Assembly: GCF_002849855.1 (NCBI RefSeq)
Contig: NZ_CP018617.1
Span: 1-64,000, forward strand
DNA length: 64,000 nucleotides
Direction: 5' to 3'
Source of the DNA: Vibrio azureus
GTDB lineage: Bacteria; Pseudomonadota; Gammaproteobacteria; Enterobacterales; Vibrionaceae
Within the stretch, counting starts at the first letter, position 1, and the number at the start of each line of letters is the position of its first letter. The notes beneath the pieces are model-generated. The model saw only the letters and a list, made by a program, of their open reading frames with translations, did not search any database and was not told the origin of the DNA. Below are positions 54,601 to 63,037 of the stretch, piece after piece. Position numbers and translations under genes: made by a program.

Positions 54601-54749
54601 TTTTCTTCTTCTGTTGGCATCGCTAATGGCAATAATTGTTCTAACCATTCCGACTCGTCCACCATATATAATGGCGAGATCAGTGACCACAACTTATCAA
54701 GCGGTTGCCCGATAAATTCCGGTGTCAACACGTTCTTTGCTGCAAACAT
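51615..54749 (-). CDS. putA: Bifunctional proline dehydrogenase / glutamate-semialdehyde dehydrogenase PutA
   Basis: A 1044-residue protein oxidising proline to glutamate in two steps. It lacks the N-terminal ribbon-helix-helix DNA-binding domain of E. coli PutA (1320 residues), so it is not itself a repressor. Proline dehydrogenase barrel: about 160-490 (VDVAITIDAEEADRLELSL, LVKGAYWDSEIKW). Dehydrogenase: about 560-1035 (PWNFPLAIFLGQISAALIAGN, FTGSTATAQR, AETGGQNAMIVD, catalytic Cys near 845 in AGQRCSAL). It ends at GPKAGGPHYLYRFTQHS, where E. coli PutA continues into a C-terminal domain; that domain is the next gene. Confidence 0.96.
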   Translation of the reverse strand: MFAAKNVLTPEFIGQPLDKLWSLISPLYMVDESEWLEQLLPLAMPTEEEKTAVTIQTTQLIEAIRADKKSIQMIDALLLEYSLDTQEGILLMCLAEALMRIPDSATADALIKDKLSVADWKSHLKSSDSVFVNASTWGLMLTGKVIGLGEQESNSPSQAVNRLVNKFSEPVIRKAMYQAMKIMGHQFVRGRTIEEAQKNGQSMRDKGFTYSFDMLGEAALTSADAQKYFKDYLMAIEAVGRENATRRDNSPAPSVSIKLSALHPRYEVANEERVLTELCDTLTQLLQRAIEVDVAITIDAEEADRLELSLKLFEKLYRSEQVKGWGKFGLVVQAYSKRALPVLVWLNGLAKEQGDLIPLRLVKGAYWDSEIKWSQQAGYDNYPVYTRKEATDVAYLACARFLLSEGVRGNIFPQFASHNAHTVTAIAVMAQHKDYEFQRLHGMGDSLYNHVMKTYGQPVRIYAPVGSHADLLPYLVRRLLENGANSSFVHRLVDARCPVSELTQHPVDVLTSFETLNNAKIPMPTGIFPERKNSYGVNIDIHSEAKPFEAQVEHFLNNKWIAGPIINGVNKAESMIKEGNVETITAPYDRRIEVGQVAFATLDHVSEAIDVAHVAFPAWKEAPIENKAACLEKLADLMEDNLVELVAICHQEAGKTIHDSIDEVREAVDFCRYYAKQASNLQSVELEGFDGVKRLSSREGLGVFVCISPWNFPLAIFLGQISAALIAGNTVVAKPAEQTSLIAARAIELMFAAGFPTGVIQLLPGRGGEIGHALTSHDAIAGVAFTGSTATAQRINVTLAERDAKPVPFIAETGGQNAMIVDSTALPEQVVRDVIRSAFASAGQRCSALRVLFVQEDVADRIIHLIKGAMSELQVGIPYLHKTDVGPVIDANAKNKLLAHIEQMSKTQTKVAQLSLAPECEHGDFVAPSAFEISSIDVLKEEQFGPILHIVRFKANELPNVVEQINTTGFGLTMGIHSRNETTYRWIEKHVRVGNCYINRDQVGAVVGVQPFGGQGLSGTGPKAGGPHYLYRFTQHSLTQADNA

Positions 54750-55102
54750 GCGCTTTCCTCAATCTCTTCTTCGAAACCACTTCGAAGATTATCAATAGCA
54801 GGCAGTGTATTTTGAGGGCAATAAGAATACTTGTCAAAAACTCCGAGCTTTTTGCTTAAAACTCGCTTTTATAACAAAACACCTACATAGTCACACGCAA
54901 ATTAGCAATATATTGTATTGCAAACTGTAAAATTTAACTTTAAATTACAACATTAATAATCAATACCTTACCACTTTGATTAAAATAGATACAAATTGAT
55001 AAGCACTTCAATGAATATTAACGATCTTCACGTATTTTAAGAAATGGGAGTTAAGAGAAAAATAGACGAAAAAAGGTGAACAAATTGAAGAAAATTTATA
55101 GC
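54750..55102 (-). promoter_or_regulatory. putA upstream region
   Basis: A 353-bp AT-rich spacer between the AraC-type regulator and putA, both on the minus strand. In Vibrio vulnificus the putAP promoter is activated by CRP and PutR at overlapping sites; I could not pick out those sites here. No coding frame seen. Confidence 0.5.
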
Positions 55103-55927
55103 TTAGACAAATTGTTTTTTGTACTGCGAGGGAGAAAGACCTTGAAGACGGCTAAATGTGTGGGTGAAAGTACTCTGACTTGAAAAGCCAGTGAATTCTG
55201 CAATTTGTCCTAAGGTTAACTGGCCGCGCTCTATCAAGTTACGCGCCATATCAATCCGTCGACCCAGCACATATTGATGAGGTGTGATGCCAATTTGTGC
55301 TTTAAATAGGCTGTGGAACTGACTTTCACCTAAGAAAACACTGCCCGCTAGCTGAGCCACGGTAATTTTATGGCTCAGGTGAAGATCAATGTAGCGATCG
55401 ATTGCATCTAGGTCAAAACGAGATTCTTTACGTGAGGCCTCGAACGAGGAAATATGGCGCTGCATCAGTGCGATCACTGTATCATGGCATGCTCGACTCA
55501 ATAAATGATCATCAGGGGAACAGCGCATCTCTTGTACCAACATTTGGATCAACTTTTGAATTTGACCATCCAATTGAAAGTATAAGTGTTTCTTCTCTAA
55601 ATCATTAATATGGTTAAGAAATACGGGAGAGTCACCGACAGGTTTAGGCATATTTAAAACTAAAATATCAGACTGATTCAGAGTCCCACCGAAAGCATGA
55701 TCAGAGTGTGCCGTTACTACGCAACCTTGGCCAGGACCGACAATATTACCCTGACCTCTCACTTCAAATTCCACTTGTCCTTTAAGACCAATCACAATCT
55801 GAGTGTAAGCATGCTCGTGACAATCCATATACGATGGTAACGTAATTAATTCTGCAGGTTTAGGCAGTTCATTAGTTACTTCAAGGAAGGAAGTTATTGA
55901 ATTATCGAAGTTACTCATTCTGGACAT
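55103..55927 (-). CDS. putR: AraC-family transcriptional regulator, likely PutR
   Basis: About 274 residues from ATG 55927. N-terminal cupin-like sensor domain (about 20-110; HEHAYTQIVIGLKGQVEFEV) and C-terminal double HTH (about 175-274; VAQLAGSVFLGESQFHSLFKAQIGITPHQYV, then IAEFTGFSSQSTFTHTFSRLQGLSPSQY). It lies just upstream of putA on the same strand, the position of the put activator of vibrios. The longer frame to 56023 has no supporting ribosome site. The symbol is by context; binding to the putA region is not shown. Confidence 0.8.
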   Translation of the reverse strand: MSRMSNFDNSITSFLEVTNELPKPAELITLPSYMDCHEHAYTQIVIGLKGQVEFEVRGQGNIVGPGQGCVVTAHSDHAFGGTLNQSDILVLNMPKPVGDSPVFLNHINDLEKKHLYFQLDGQIQKLIQMLVQEMRCSPDDHLLSRACHDTVIALMQRHISSFEASRKESRFDLDAIDRYIDLHLSHKITVAQLAGSVFLGESQFHSLFKAQIGITPHQYVLGRRIDMARNLIERGQLTLGQIAEFTGFSSQSTFTHTFSRLQGLSPSQYKKQFV

Positions 55928-56159
55928 TAGTTTTTGTTCACGATACTCGCCAGCATCATATACTTTATCGACAGGGTTGCAAATTTTCTCAATAGCAACG
56001 CCAAAAGAAACCCTAAAGATCATTAAGACTTTTACATGATCATCTGTCCGGAACGATGATCATGTAATATTAAACTACGGTTATTGTCTGGCCAATTTAG
56101 CTAATAAAAAGCCGCTTTGTATAAACGCTCGCCAATGAGAACAACAATGCAGAGCCCGA

Positions 56160-56795
56160 TTATGGAGCCAGTCTATCAATGTCCCAATGATCATGTTGAT
56201 GAGAGAATAGAAATCTGTCATGGAGGCGGTGCTCGCCACCTTGCCAAAACTCGATACTTTGTGGTTTTACTCGAAAGCCTCCCCAAAAACTTGGAACAGG
56301 AATCTCACCACTAGCAAACTTCTGTTTTAATTCAAGAAACTTTCCTTCCAGAACTCCACGAGCAGAAATACGACTGCTTTGTTTACTTGCAATGGCTGCA
56401 AGTTGGCTTTCTTTTGGTCGAGAGGTAAAGTATTTCATATTTTCTACCGCACTTAGTTTTTCCACAGTACCTGTAATATGGACTTGGCGTTCAAGAGGAT
56501 GCCATGGAAAGTGCAGACTAATATTATGGTTATTTTCCAGCTGTTGTGCTTTACGACTACCAAGGTTAGTAAAAAAGACAAATCCAGCTTCATCAACATT
56601 TTTTAATAGAACAATTCGCTGGAATGGCATGCCCGTTTTATCGACCGTCGCAACCGTCATGGCTGTTGGATCGGCAATGCCGGACTCCACAGCTTGTGCT
56701 AACCAAAGGTTAAATTGCTCAATGGGATCCGCTTTGAGATCTTTACGACGCAATCCCCCTTTGGTGTATTCACGACGCATATCAGTAAGTTCCAT
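56160..56795 (-). CDS. pdxH: Pyridoxamine 5'-phosphate oxidase
   Basis: A 211-residue protein closely matching PdxH in length and motifs: [41 protein letters not shown] for FMN binding, [53 protein letters not shown] and C-terminal RLAP. It makes pyridoxal 5'-phosphate from the pyridoxamine or pyridoxine form using FMN. It is monocistronic, with start ATG 56795. Confidence 0.97.
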   Translation of the reverse strand: MELTDMRREYTKGGLRRKDLKADPIEQFNLWLAQAVESGIADPTAMTVATVDKTGMPFQRIVLLKNVDEAGFVFFTNLGSRKAQQLENNHNISLHFPWHPLERQVHITGTVEKLSAVENMKYFTSRPKESQLAAIASKQSSRISARGVLEGKFLELKQKFASGEIPVPSFWGGFRVKPQSIEFWQGGEHRLHDRFLFSHQHDHWDIDRLAP

Positions 56796-57079
56796 CTTTA
56801 CTCCTCACTCGTTTTTTAAAGATTGTGCTCCGGATAGTGACGAATTACAAGTACGGTGAGATAAACTGGATTATTGATATACCCAAGTACAGCTTTGGTT
56901 CTGCTGTACCTGCCCCCTACGTCTCAACTCGCTCCCCAAACATTAAAAACCTCTTTATCATTAGTTAATATTAAATAATCTCGTAATAGCGTAAGTCATC
57001 TCCAGTTATATTGAAACGCAAATAATTGCGTATTCTATAAGCAAGATAAGGGGACGTTAGACTCATTTTAAGACACTTG

Positions 57080-57505
57080 CTATAACTCTTTTACAAGGCA
57101 ATATGTTGTATGTCCTTTAGGGTAGTCGGGTAACTCACCAAAAACCTTATAACCCCGCTTCTCATAAAAAGGTTTTGCTTGAAAGCTGAGTGTTTCAGTC
57201 CGCATATAATTGAAGCCTTGCTCTTTAGCAAAGGTTTCGGCAGCATCCATTAATTGATTACCCACTCCCTGACCTCGAGTATCATCAGATAACCATAATA
57301 ATTCTAGGATACAATAGTTCCAGAAAGCACAAGCACGGATACCACCGACTACATTTCCATTATTGTCTTTAGCAAAGGCTGCGAATTTTGTGTCTGGCTC
57401 AAATACCACATCATCAGGTATATATCCCTGATTAAAAGATTGAATACCTTTGCTTATCGTTTCAAGATCATCCTTACTTGGAGAAGTGGTAATTTCTATT
57501 CTCAT
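57080..57505 (-). CDS. GNAT-family N-acetyltransferase
   Basis: A 141-residue GNAT-fold protein. The acetyl-CoA-binding motif A is DDTRGQGVGNQLMDAAETFAKEQG, and motif B includes ETLSFQAKPFYEKRGYKVFGEL. Substrate not predictable; the family includes tRNA, peptide and small-molecule acetyltransferases. It stands alone, with a TATACCC repeat both upstream (57584) and on the downstream pdxH side (56878). Confidence 0.88.
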   Translation of the reverse strand: MRIEITTSPSKDDLETISKGIQSFNQGYIPDDVVFEPDTKFAAFAKDNNGNVVGGIRACAFWNYCILELLWLSDDTRGQGVGNQLMDAAETFAKEQGFNYMRTETLSFQAKPFYEKRGYKVFGELPDYPKGHTTYCLVKEL

Positions 57506-57840
57506 TGTTCATCCGTATTTTTGGCAGTTATATTTGTAGCTATAGCACTGAGCATACAGCGTTAACCACTAGGTTGTGAATGATATACCCAAATAACCTT
57601 AAGGTGCTGCGTTCAGCGAGATGACCTGAACTAGTTTTTAACCTAGTTCACTTTGATTAACATGAAAATGTATCTTAAAGTTCAAGGTGCTTTTTTATAT
57701 GCGAGGTCAGTTTGCTACTGAGCCGCTAGCCAAAGACTTCGTGCTTGAGTGCTCCATCTTAGTCAAAGCGATAGCCGCTCAATTTAGCTGATTAGCACGG
57801 ATATATACCGCTCAACAGCCAATTTGAGTTTAACCCAGGT
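57506..57840. other. Gene-free stretch with a short repeat copy
   Basis: TATACCCAAATAACCTTAAG starts at about 57584 and continues with GTTCAGCGAGATGACCTG, matching the right end of the MITE family in inverted arrangement. The rest shows no coding frame or structure I can support. Confidence 0.45.
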
Positions 57841-59037
57841 TTATAGGTATAGGTTCGCAAGCTCATGCCACTTTTTCTCACCAATAACCCTGGTTAAGTC
57901 TGCGATTGCTGATTCAGAAAGGCTGCCATCATCGTTGTAAGTCAGAGTCGGCAGTCGAGTATCTAAGCTCTCTCCTTTCTCAATTAGGCTATGATCAATC
58001 GCTTGCCAAAATGCAGGGCCCTTAACGTAAAATAGTGGGTAATATTGGTACTGCTGTTGCTTAGCGACAAGGTGGTTGGCTTCTAACAATCCGGTGCTTG
58101 CAAATGGGAAACTGCGCTCAAAATCATGCCATTGAGCTTGCGGGTCGACAAAATCATAAGGTGTCTTGCCTAAAGATTTAATACCATAGTACTCCGCGAT
58201 ACTTTCGGATGCCCACATTGGTGAAGTTGTATCGAGCAAGTGCATGGACTCGTGAGCCGCAATTTTAAGCAGCATTGGCATATCGTCCTCTTCTAGCTTT
58301 CCATTATTTAACAGGGCGTTAATAAGTATTTTATCGCTACCTGCAGCGCCACTGACACTGCCAACTTGTTTATCTCGGCTAAAGAAGACGATATCCCACT
58401 GGTTCACACTACTATCAGGAAATAAACGAGTGAGATAATCTAATTGAGATTCCAGTGCCGGCTTCCAATCGTCCATCGTGTGTAAAATCTGCTCGGTATC
58501 TGTGGTGACTTTGATCGCTTTACCATTGATATTTAATTCGACAGGCTTAAGGCCCCAGACAACAAACAGCGGTGGTTGATCGGCATCAGGCAACCTTCCA
58601 CATTCACCATCCGGAGCACAAACTTGTGCAGGAACAGGTTGACCATGATGCGTAGAAAACCGTGGCAGAGAATTAAACTCACTGATAAATCGCCAACCTT
58701 TGTTTGGTTCATAACTATCGATTTGTTCAGCGATATCAAAACCATCGTGCCCTATCTCAACAAGTGGCCGTTGCCAAGTCACATGCTCACATTGAATCAG
58801 TGTTTGATATGCGATAGCAGATTGGCTTCCATCTTCATTAGCACAAAACAAGTCAGGCTGTGTGTCATTAACATGCGTTCTTGCCGGCAGTGCATGAAAT
58901 GTTCCAAGCTGCTGAGTATCGACATTAATGGTGACAACGTCGGGACGCTCAGCCAGCTCTTCCAATTGATAGGTAAGCGTTGATGCTGCAGAGGTGATGA
59001 GTGCAGTAGAGAGCAATAATACAGACATAATAGGCAC
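57841..59037 (-). CDS. Exported gluzincin-like (peptidase MA-type) protein
   Basis: A 398-residue protein with signal peptide (about 1-19, SAA-S). Near residue 265 is a zinc-metalloprotease motif HESMH in LKIAAHESMHLL, followed by TSPMWASESIAEYYG, the P.W..E..AEY pattern of MA-clan peptidases with a glutamate as third zinc ligand 12-16 residues on. N-terminal about 200 residues with four or five cysteines form a separate region. A GTG at 59037 or ATG at 59028 may be the start. I infer peptidase activity only from these motifs; substrate unknown. Confidence 0.7.
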   Translation of the reverse strand: MPIMSVLLLSTALITSAASTLTYQLEELAERPDVVTINVDTQQLGTFHALPARTHVNDTQPDLFCANEDGSQSAIAYQTLIQCEHVTWQRPLVEIGHDGFDIAEQIDSYEPNKGWRFISEFNSLPRFSTHHGQPVPAQVCAPDGECGRLPDADQPPLFVVWGLKPVELNINGKAIKVTTDTEQILHTMDDWKPALESQLDYLTRLFPDSSVNQWDIVFFSRDKQVGSVSGAAGSDKILINALLNNGKLEEDDMPMLLKIAAHESMHLLDTTSPMWASESIAEYYGIKSLGKTPYDFVDPQAQWHDFERSFPFASTGLLEANHLVAKQQQYQYYPLFYVKGPAFWQAIDHSLIEKGESLDTRLPTLTYNDDGSLSESAIADLTRVIGEKKWHELANLYL

Positions 59038-59151
59038 ACGTTATTTGTAATAACAATTGGAGTTGAGGGACTAAAATTAGTTCAATGCAGGCTTCCTTTT
59101 TGCGCCAATTTCCGCAATTCACGAGATGATAAAGTCTCATTTCCATTAAAT

Positions 59152-59190
59152 AACTATCCCCAAATACCTTTAAGATATTTGGGGATAGTT
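59152..59190. terminator. Perfect hairpin upstream of the metalloprotease-like gene
   Basis: AACTATCCCCAAATA and TATTTGGGGATAGTT are perfect 15-bp arms around CCTTTAAGA. It resembles a diverged mini form of the TATACCCAAG repeat and lies about 110 bp after the OsmC gene stop on the minus strand, where it could terminate the SDR-OsmC transcript. Confidence 0.75.
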
Positions 59191-59299
59191 TTATCATTTA
59201 ATCATCAAATGACATTTATTTATCGATGCTATCGCTTATAAGCTCTTGTCACATATAAATCGCTCTTTCTCTATCAACGACAACCGACAAACATTGATA

Positions 59300-59845
59300 T
59301 TAGGCTTTCATCGCCGTTACTTTTACTGCATCAGCAATGGTGCGGTAGTTTGGTGACAGTTTTTGTACGCTAGCAATCACTTCATCAAATTCAGCTTGAG
59401 TCGCATCGCCTTTCACGTCAAAGTGGAACTGGATTTCATCAAAGCCTACTGGTGCTTCTTCGCTTACGTCTAGGAAACCACGTAGGTCAAGATTGCCCTT
59501 GATCGTTAGGTTTACAGAGTCAAGTTTGATACCACGTGCACTTGCTCCAGCAACAAAACCAACCATCATACAACCTGCCATACCACCTAGTAGGTAATCT
59601 TGTGGTGTTGGGTAAGCGTTGTTACCCAGTAGCTCTTCTGGCTCGCCGACTTGGAAGCGAAAATCTTTCACGATTTCTTTACCGCCAACTTTTTGATTGA
59701 GCGTACGAATTTCGCTGTGTACGCCACCTTTCCATTCTGCAACAATGCCGTATTCTGAAATAGCTTGTGCCGGTTCATTGGTAACGATTTCTGTGTAAGC
59801 TGCAAGGTCATTAAGTTTGATGCCATTTAGGGGTGCGTTTGCCAT
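59300..59845 (-). CDS. OsmC-family protein
   Basis: A 181-residue OsmC-fold protein (about 25-178). The first redox-type Cys is present in LLGGMAGCMMVGF, but the usual second Cys is replaced in KLSPNYRTIADA (Tyr). It may therefore lack classical peroxidase cycling, unlike OsmC and Ohr. A ribosome site AAAGGAAAATC precedes ATG 59845. It is 153 bp downstream of the SDR gene on the same strand and probably cotranscribed. Confidence 0.9.
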   Translation of the reverse strand: MANAPLNGIKLNDLAAYTEIVTNEPAQAISEYGIVAEWKGGVHSEIRTLNQKVGGKEIVKDFRFQVGEPEELLGNNAYPTPQDYLLGGMAGCMMVGFVAGASARGIKLDSVNLTIKGNLDLRGFLDVSEEAPVGFDEIQFHFDVKGDATQAEFDEVIASVQKLSPNYRTIADAVKVTAMKA

Positions 59846-59998
59846 GAGATTTTCCTTTAAATTTTTATGATGACGCTGATGCCTAATGTGAGTGCTTATT
59901 CGTTTGAATCTGCATCAGTCGCTTTATTTTTGTTATTTATCTATTTCACTTTTATCGCGGCTTCCCCGCCCTTTTGGAGGAAGCCACACACGTTGTGA

Positions 59999-60772
59999 TT
60001 ACTGGTTACGACCTGCCATTACACCGCCGTCAACATTCAGTACCGTACCTGTTGTCCAAGACGCTTTGTCTGACAGTAAGTACTCAATCGCGTCTGCAAC
60101 ATCTTCTATTGAACCAATGCGGCCAATTGGGTGGAATTCATTGAAGCCTTTCAGTGTTGATTCAATTTCTTCTTCTGCGATGAAAGATTTGTAAATCGTT
60201 GACATCACAACAGCAGGAGCAACTGCATTCACTCGTACGCCATGCTCGCCCAGTTCAATCGCTAGGTTTTTAGTTAGAGCATGTAAGCCTGCTTTTTGCA
60301 TTGAGTAAGCGGATGAAGGCGTTGCTTTAATCGCTTGGTGTGCCCACATAGAGCCGATGTTGACGATAGCACCGCCACCGTGTTGTTTCATGTTCTTCGC
60401 TACTGCTTGAGTGATAAAGAAGAAAGCACGGTTCATATCAAGTTGTAGGTCATAGTCACGCTCTGAATGCTCAAGGAAATCAACAGGCTTGAAGAAGCCA
60501 GCCGCGTTAACCAAGTAACCAATGTGGCGTTGTTCTGCATTCAATTGTTCAATAAAGCTTTGCACTGCAGCTGGGTCGTAAAGGTCAACTTGAGCGGTCT
60601 CAACTTGGCCGTTAGTCTTTGCTTCAAGGTCTTGTTTCGCTTCAGCCAGGTTTTGTGCGTCATGAGACAGAATCATCACTGGTACACCGCCGTTAAGAAG
60701 GCGTTCAGCGGTAGCTTTACCCATACCAGAAGAGCCGCCAACGATAAGTGCAATTGAAGAAGTATTAAACAT
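59999..60772 (-). CDS. Short-chain dehydrogenase/reductase (SDR)
   Basis: A 257-residue classical SDR. The nucleotide-binding motif is GGSSGMGKA near residue 13, the NAG-equivalent is VNAAGFF, and the catalytic Ser-Tyr-Lys are in NIGSMWAH (Ser), SSAYSMQKAG (Tyr-x3-Lys). The C-terminal ASWTTGTVLNVDGGVMAG is typical. It oxidises or reduces an unknown alcohol or ketone with NAD(P)(H). It is the first gene of an operon with OsmC and starts downstream of a 16-bp palindromic operator. Confidence 0.93.
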   Translation of the reverse strand: MFNTSSIALIVGGSSGMGKATAERLLNGGVPVMILSHDAQNLAEAKQDLEAKTNGQVETAQVDLYDPAAVQSFIEQLNAEQRHIGYLVNAAGFFKPVDFLEHSERDYDLQLDMNRAFFFITQAVAKNMKQHGGGAIVNIGSMWAHQAIKATPSSAYSMQKAGLHALTKNLAIELGEHGVRVNAVAPAVVMSTIYKSFIAEEEIESTLKGFNEFHPIGRIGSIEDVADAIEYLLSDKASWTTGTVLNVDGGVMAGRNQ

Positions 60773-60899
60773 ATTGAATCCTTACTCTACCTTCTAGTAG
60801 ATAGTTATTAATTTTCTAAAAAAGGAGTGTTTGCGTTTTCACTCCCTGTCTGTGGTTGTTACTTTATGATCCTTGATGAATGACGTCAACAACTTTTTC

Positions 60900-60915
60900 T
60901 ACCTATCGATAGGTA
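60900..60915. promoter_or_regulatory. 16-bp perfect palindrome, likely operator of SDR-OsmC operon
   Basis: TACCTATCGATAGGTA is perfectly symmetric and lies about 130 bp upstream of the SDR start. Its form suits a TetR- or LysR-type dimer site. No regulator gene is adjacent, so it would be controlled from elsewhere. Confidence 0.6.
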
Positions 60916-61080
60916 AATTATAAGATAATTAACTTTACCTTTTAAAATCAGCAATTTGCATTGTTTATTATTTTTAAACTTTTATCACTGAAAATTTTAA
61001 TATGGCAAAGGCACCTCAAGATCTCTTGAATATCACAACGAAATCACCACCTCATTAGCAAAATATGTCACTATTCTACT

Positions 61081-61130
61081 TATACCTAAGTAACCTCAAT
61101 ATACGCTTCAGCGAGACAGCCTTTGGGTAC
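61081..61130. repeat. Degenerate copy of the palindromic repeat
   Basis: TATACCTAAGTAACCTCAAT, an inner CTTCAGCGAGACAGC, and a right end TTTGGGTAC. It lies about 40 bp before the sensor kinase gene. The rest of the 60773-61171 spacer is AT-rich with only the palindrome at 60900. Confidence 0.6.
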
Positions 61131-61171
61131 GTGTCTGGATATTTGATAAAAATCATAAAAACGAGATAAAT

Positions 61172-63037
61172 GTGAATCTACTCAACCCTAAAGCACTTCA
61201 ACATTTTTTGCTGGCTTTAGCATGTATCGCCATTATCGGCCTGTGCTTTACGCATCAACTCGCCACTCAGCACCAATACCAGCATTGGCAAGCAGAGCTC
61301 AAACAACGAGCAACAAATGTTGCCCAAGAAATCGATGATGAATTGGCGAAGTTTGAGCAAATACCGAACTTGCTCAACCATGATCCGAGACTGCTGGCAG
61401 CATTACAAACAGAAACAAAGACTAAAGACCTGAATCTACTGCTGTCTGATTGGCTCGCACAAAGCCTTGCCGATACCATCTATGTGCATGACCAAACGGG
61501 ACTGGTCATTGCTTCTAGTAACTATCAACAAAACGACACTTTTATTGGATCTAATTTTGCCTTCCGCCCCTATTTTCAAAAAGCATTAAAAGGTCAAAAA
61601 GCTCAATATGTCGCTCTTGGTGTACGTTCAAAAAAACGAGGTTACTTCTTCTCTTCACCTTTATGGCTCGAAGATAAAGTGGCTGGGGTTATTACTGTAA
61701 AAGTTAACTTAGAGCAATTAGAACAAAGGCTTGCTCAAATGAAAGGGGATATTTTAATCGCGGGTATCCATGATGTTGTCTTTATGAGCAACTTAGCTGA
61801 TTGGCGATATCGTGCCTTGTTCCCTTTGTCAGAAGCAGCGAAAAAAGAACTGACCCAGACACAGCAATACGGTGCCGCATTACCTAAGTACAATGGTGAC
61901 CTGACAAAGGATACAGGCGCTAAAGAGTTAGTAAGCAATCACTTTCTAATTTCACCCGATTATATCTCTTACACCACCGAGTTGTTCGACAAAAATTACC
62001 GTGTGATAAGCTTAATAAATCAAAAAGAGGTGCTAAAAGCGGTTCTTCAAACTGACATTACTTTTTTAGTGTTGTATGCGGTCATTGCGCTTATTGCGCT
62101 GGCTTGGTTTCAAATGCTGGTCAATAAGGCCAGACTGGCTGATTTAAATATTAATTTAGAACGCATTGTCACAGAGCGTACTGATTTTCTCAGCCAAGCC
62201 AATAACAAGTTACGTCATACCATTGAGCAATATAAACAAAGCCAACAAGCGCTTAAGCAAACACAACAAGAACTGACGCAAGCGACTAAATTGGCGTTAC
62301 TGGGCGAGCTTTCCGCCAGCATAAATCATGAAATCAACCAGCCTTTAGCAGCGCTCAAAACTTATAACGAAAATTCATTACGCCTGATGGCGATGGAACG
62401 TTACCCAATGGTCACAGATAACCTCCATAAAATGCTTGATCTCAACGGCACAATTGCAGAGGTCATCGCACGCTTAAAAATATTCACTCGTAAAACAGAA
62501 AGCAGTCCACACAATGAAGTGTCTATTTTGCAAGAAGCTGTGAGTAATGCATGCCGTATACTTAATACCCAGTTGACGAAACAAGGTATCACTGTCGATA
62601 TTCCAAGCATCCCTACTCCAATCTTGCTCGCTATCCACAATGTTGAGTTGGAACAAGTGCTGATCAATATACTTCACAATGCCACTCAGGCGATGACAGG
62701 TAACAGCTTAGAACCACGTATTGCGATAACCATTCGATGTGATGAACACATGTGCGATATTTATATATCTGACAATGGACCAGGCATGGATCAAGTTTCT
62801 TTATCGCGCATTTTTGACCCTTTCTTTACGACTAAACCAGAAGGCTTAGGGTTAGGGTTAACCATTTCCAAACGCATTTTGGAGAGCTACCAAGGGACAT
62901 TAAGCGCTTATCAAGGTGATAAGAATCAGGCACCTTCAGTCAGTGCTTGTTCTGGCGTCCACTTAGGCGGAATGACCTTTACTATTCGTCTGCCTCTCAT
63001 CAAACAAAACTCTCAGGAGGCCCCTTCCGATGCATAG
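61172..63037 (+). CDS. DctB-like sensor histidine kinase
   Basis: A 621-residue membrane kinase. First helix about 11-29, periplasmic double-PAS/Cache-type region about 30-290 (IYVHDQTGLVIASSNYQ, SPLWLEDKVAGVITVKVN), second helix about 294-313, a coiled-coil linker, then the kinase: H-box GELSASINHEINQPLAALK (His near 388), N-box ILHNATQAM, G-boxes DNGPGMD and GLGLGLTI, and F-box FDPFFTTK. DctB senses C4-dicarboxylates in relatives. GTG start at 61172. It overlaps the response regulator gene by 8 nt. No transporter gene is visible in the window. Confidence 0.88.
   Translation: MNLLNPKALQHFLLALACIAIIGLCFTHQLATQHQYQHWQAELKQRATNVAQEIDDELAKFEQIPNLLNHDPRLLAALQTETKTKDLNLLLSDWLAQSLADTIYVHDQTGLVIASSNYQQNDTFIGSNFAFRPYFQKALKGQKAQYVALGVRSKKRGYFFSSPLWLEDKVAGVITVKVNLEQLEQRLAQMKGDILIAGIHDVVFMSNLADWRYRALFPLSEAAKKELTQTQQYGAALPKYNGDLTKDTGAKELVSNHFLISPDYISYTTELFDKNYRVISLINQKEVLKAVLQTDITFLVLYAVIALIALAWFQMLVNKARLADLNINLERIVTERTDFLSQANNKLRHTIEQYKQSQQALKQTQQELTQATKLALLGELSASINHEINQPLAALKTYNENSLRLMAMERYPMVTDNLHKMLDLNGTIAEVIARLKIFTRKTESSPHNEVSILQEAVSNACRILNTQLTKQGITVDIPSIPTPILLAIHNVELEQVLINILHNATQAMTGNSLEPRIAITIRCDEHMCDIYISDNGPGMDQVSLSRIFDPFFTTKPEGLGLGLTISKRILESYQGTLSAYQGDKNQAPSVSACSGVHLGGMTFTIRLPLIKQNSQEAPSDA

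Noticed and set aside
59892..60757. Plus-strand frames of about 100 residues
   Set aside because: They are antisense shadows of the OsmC upstream region and SDR gene.
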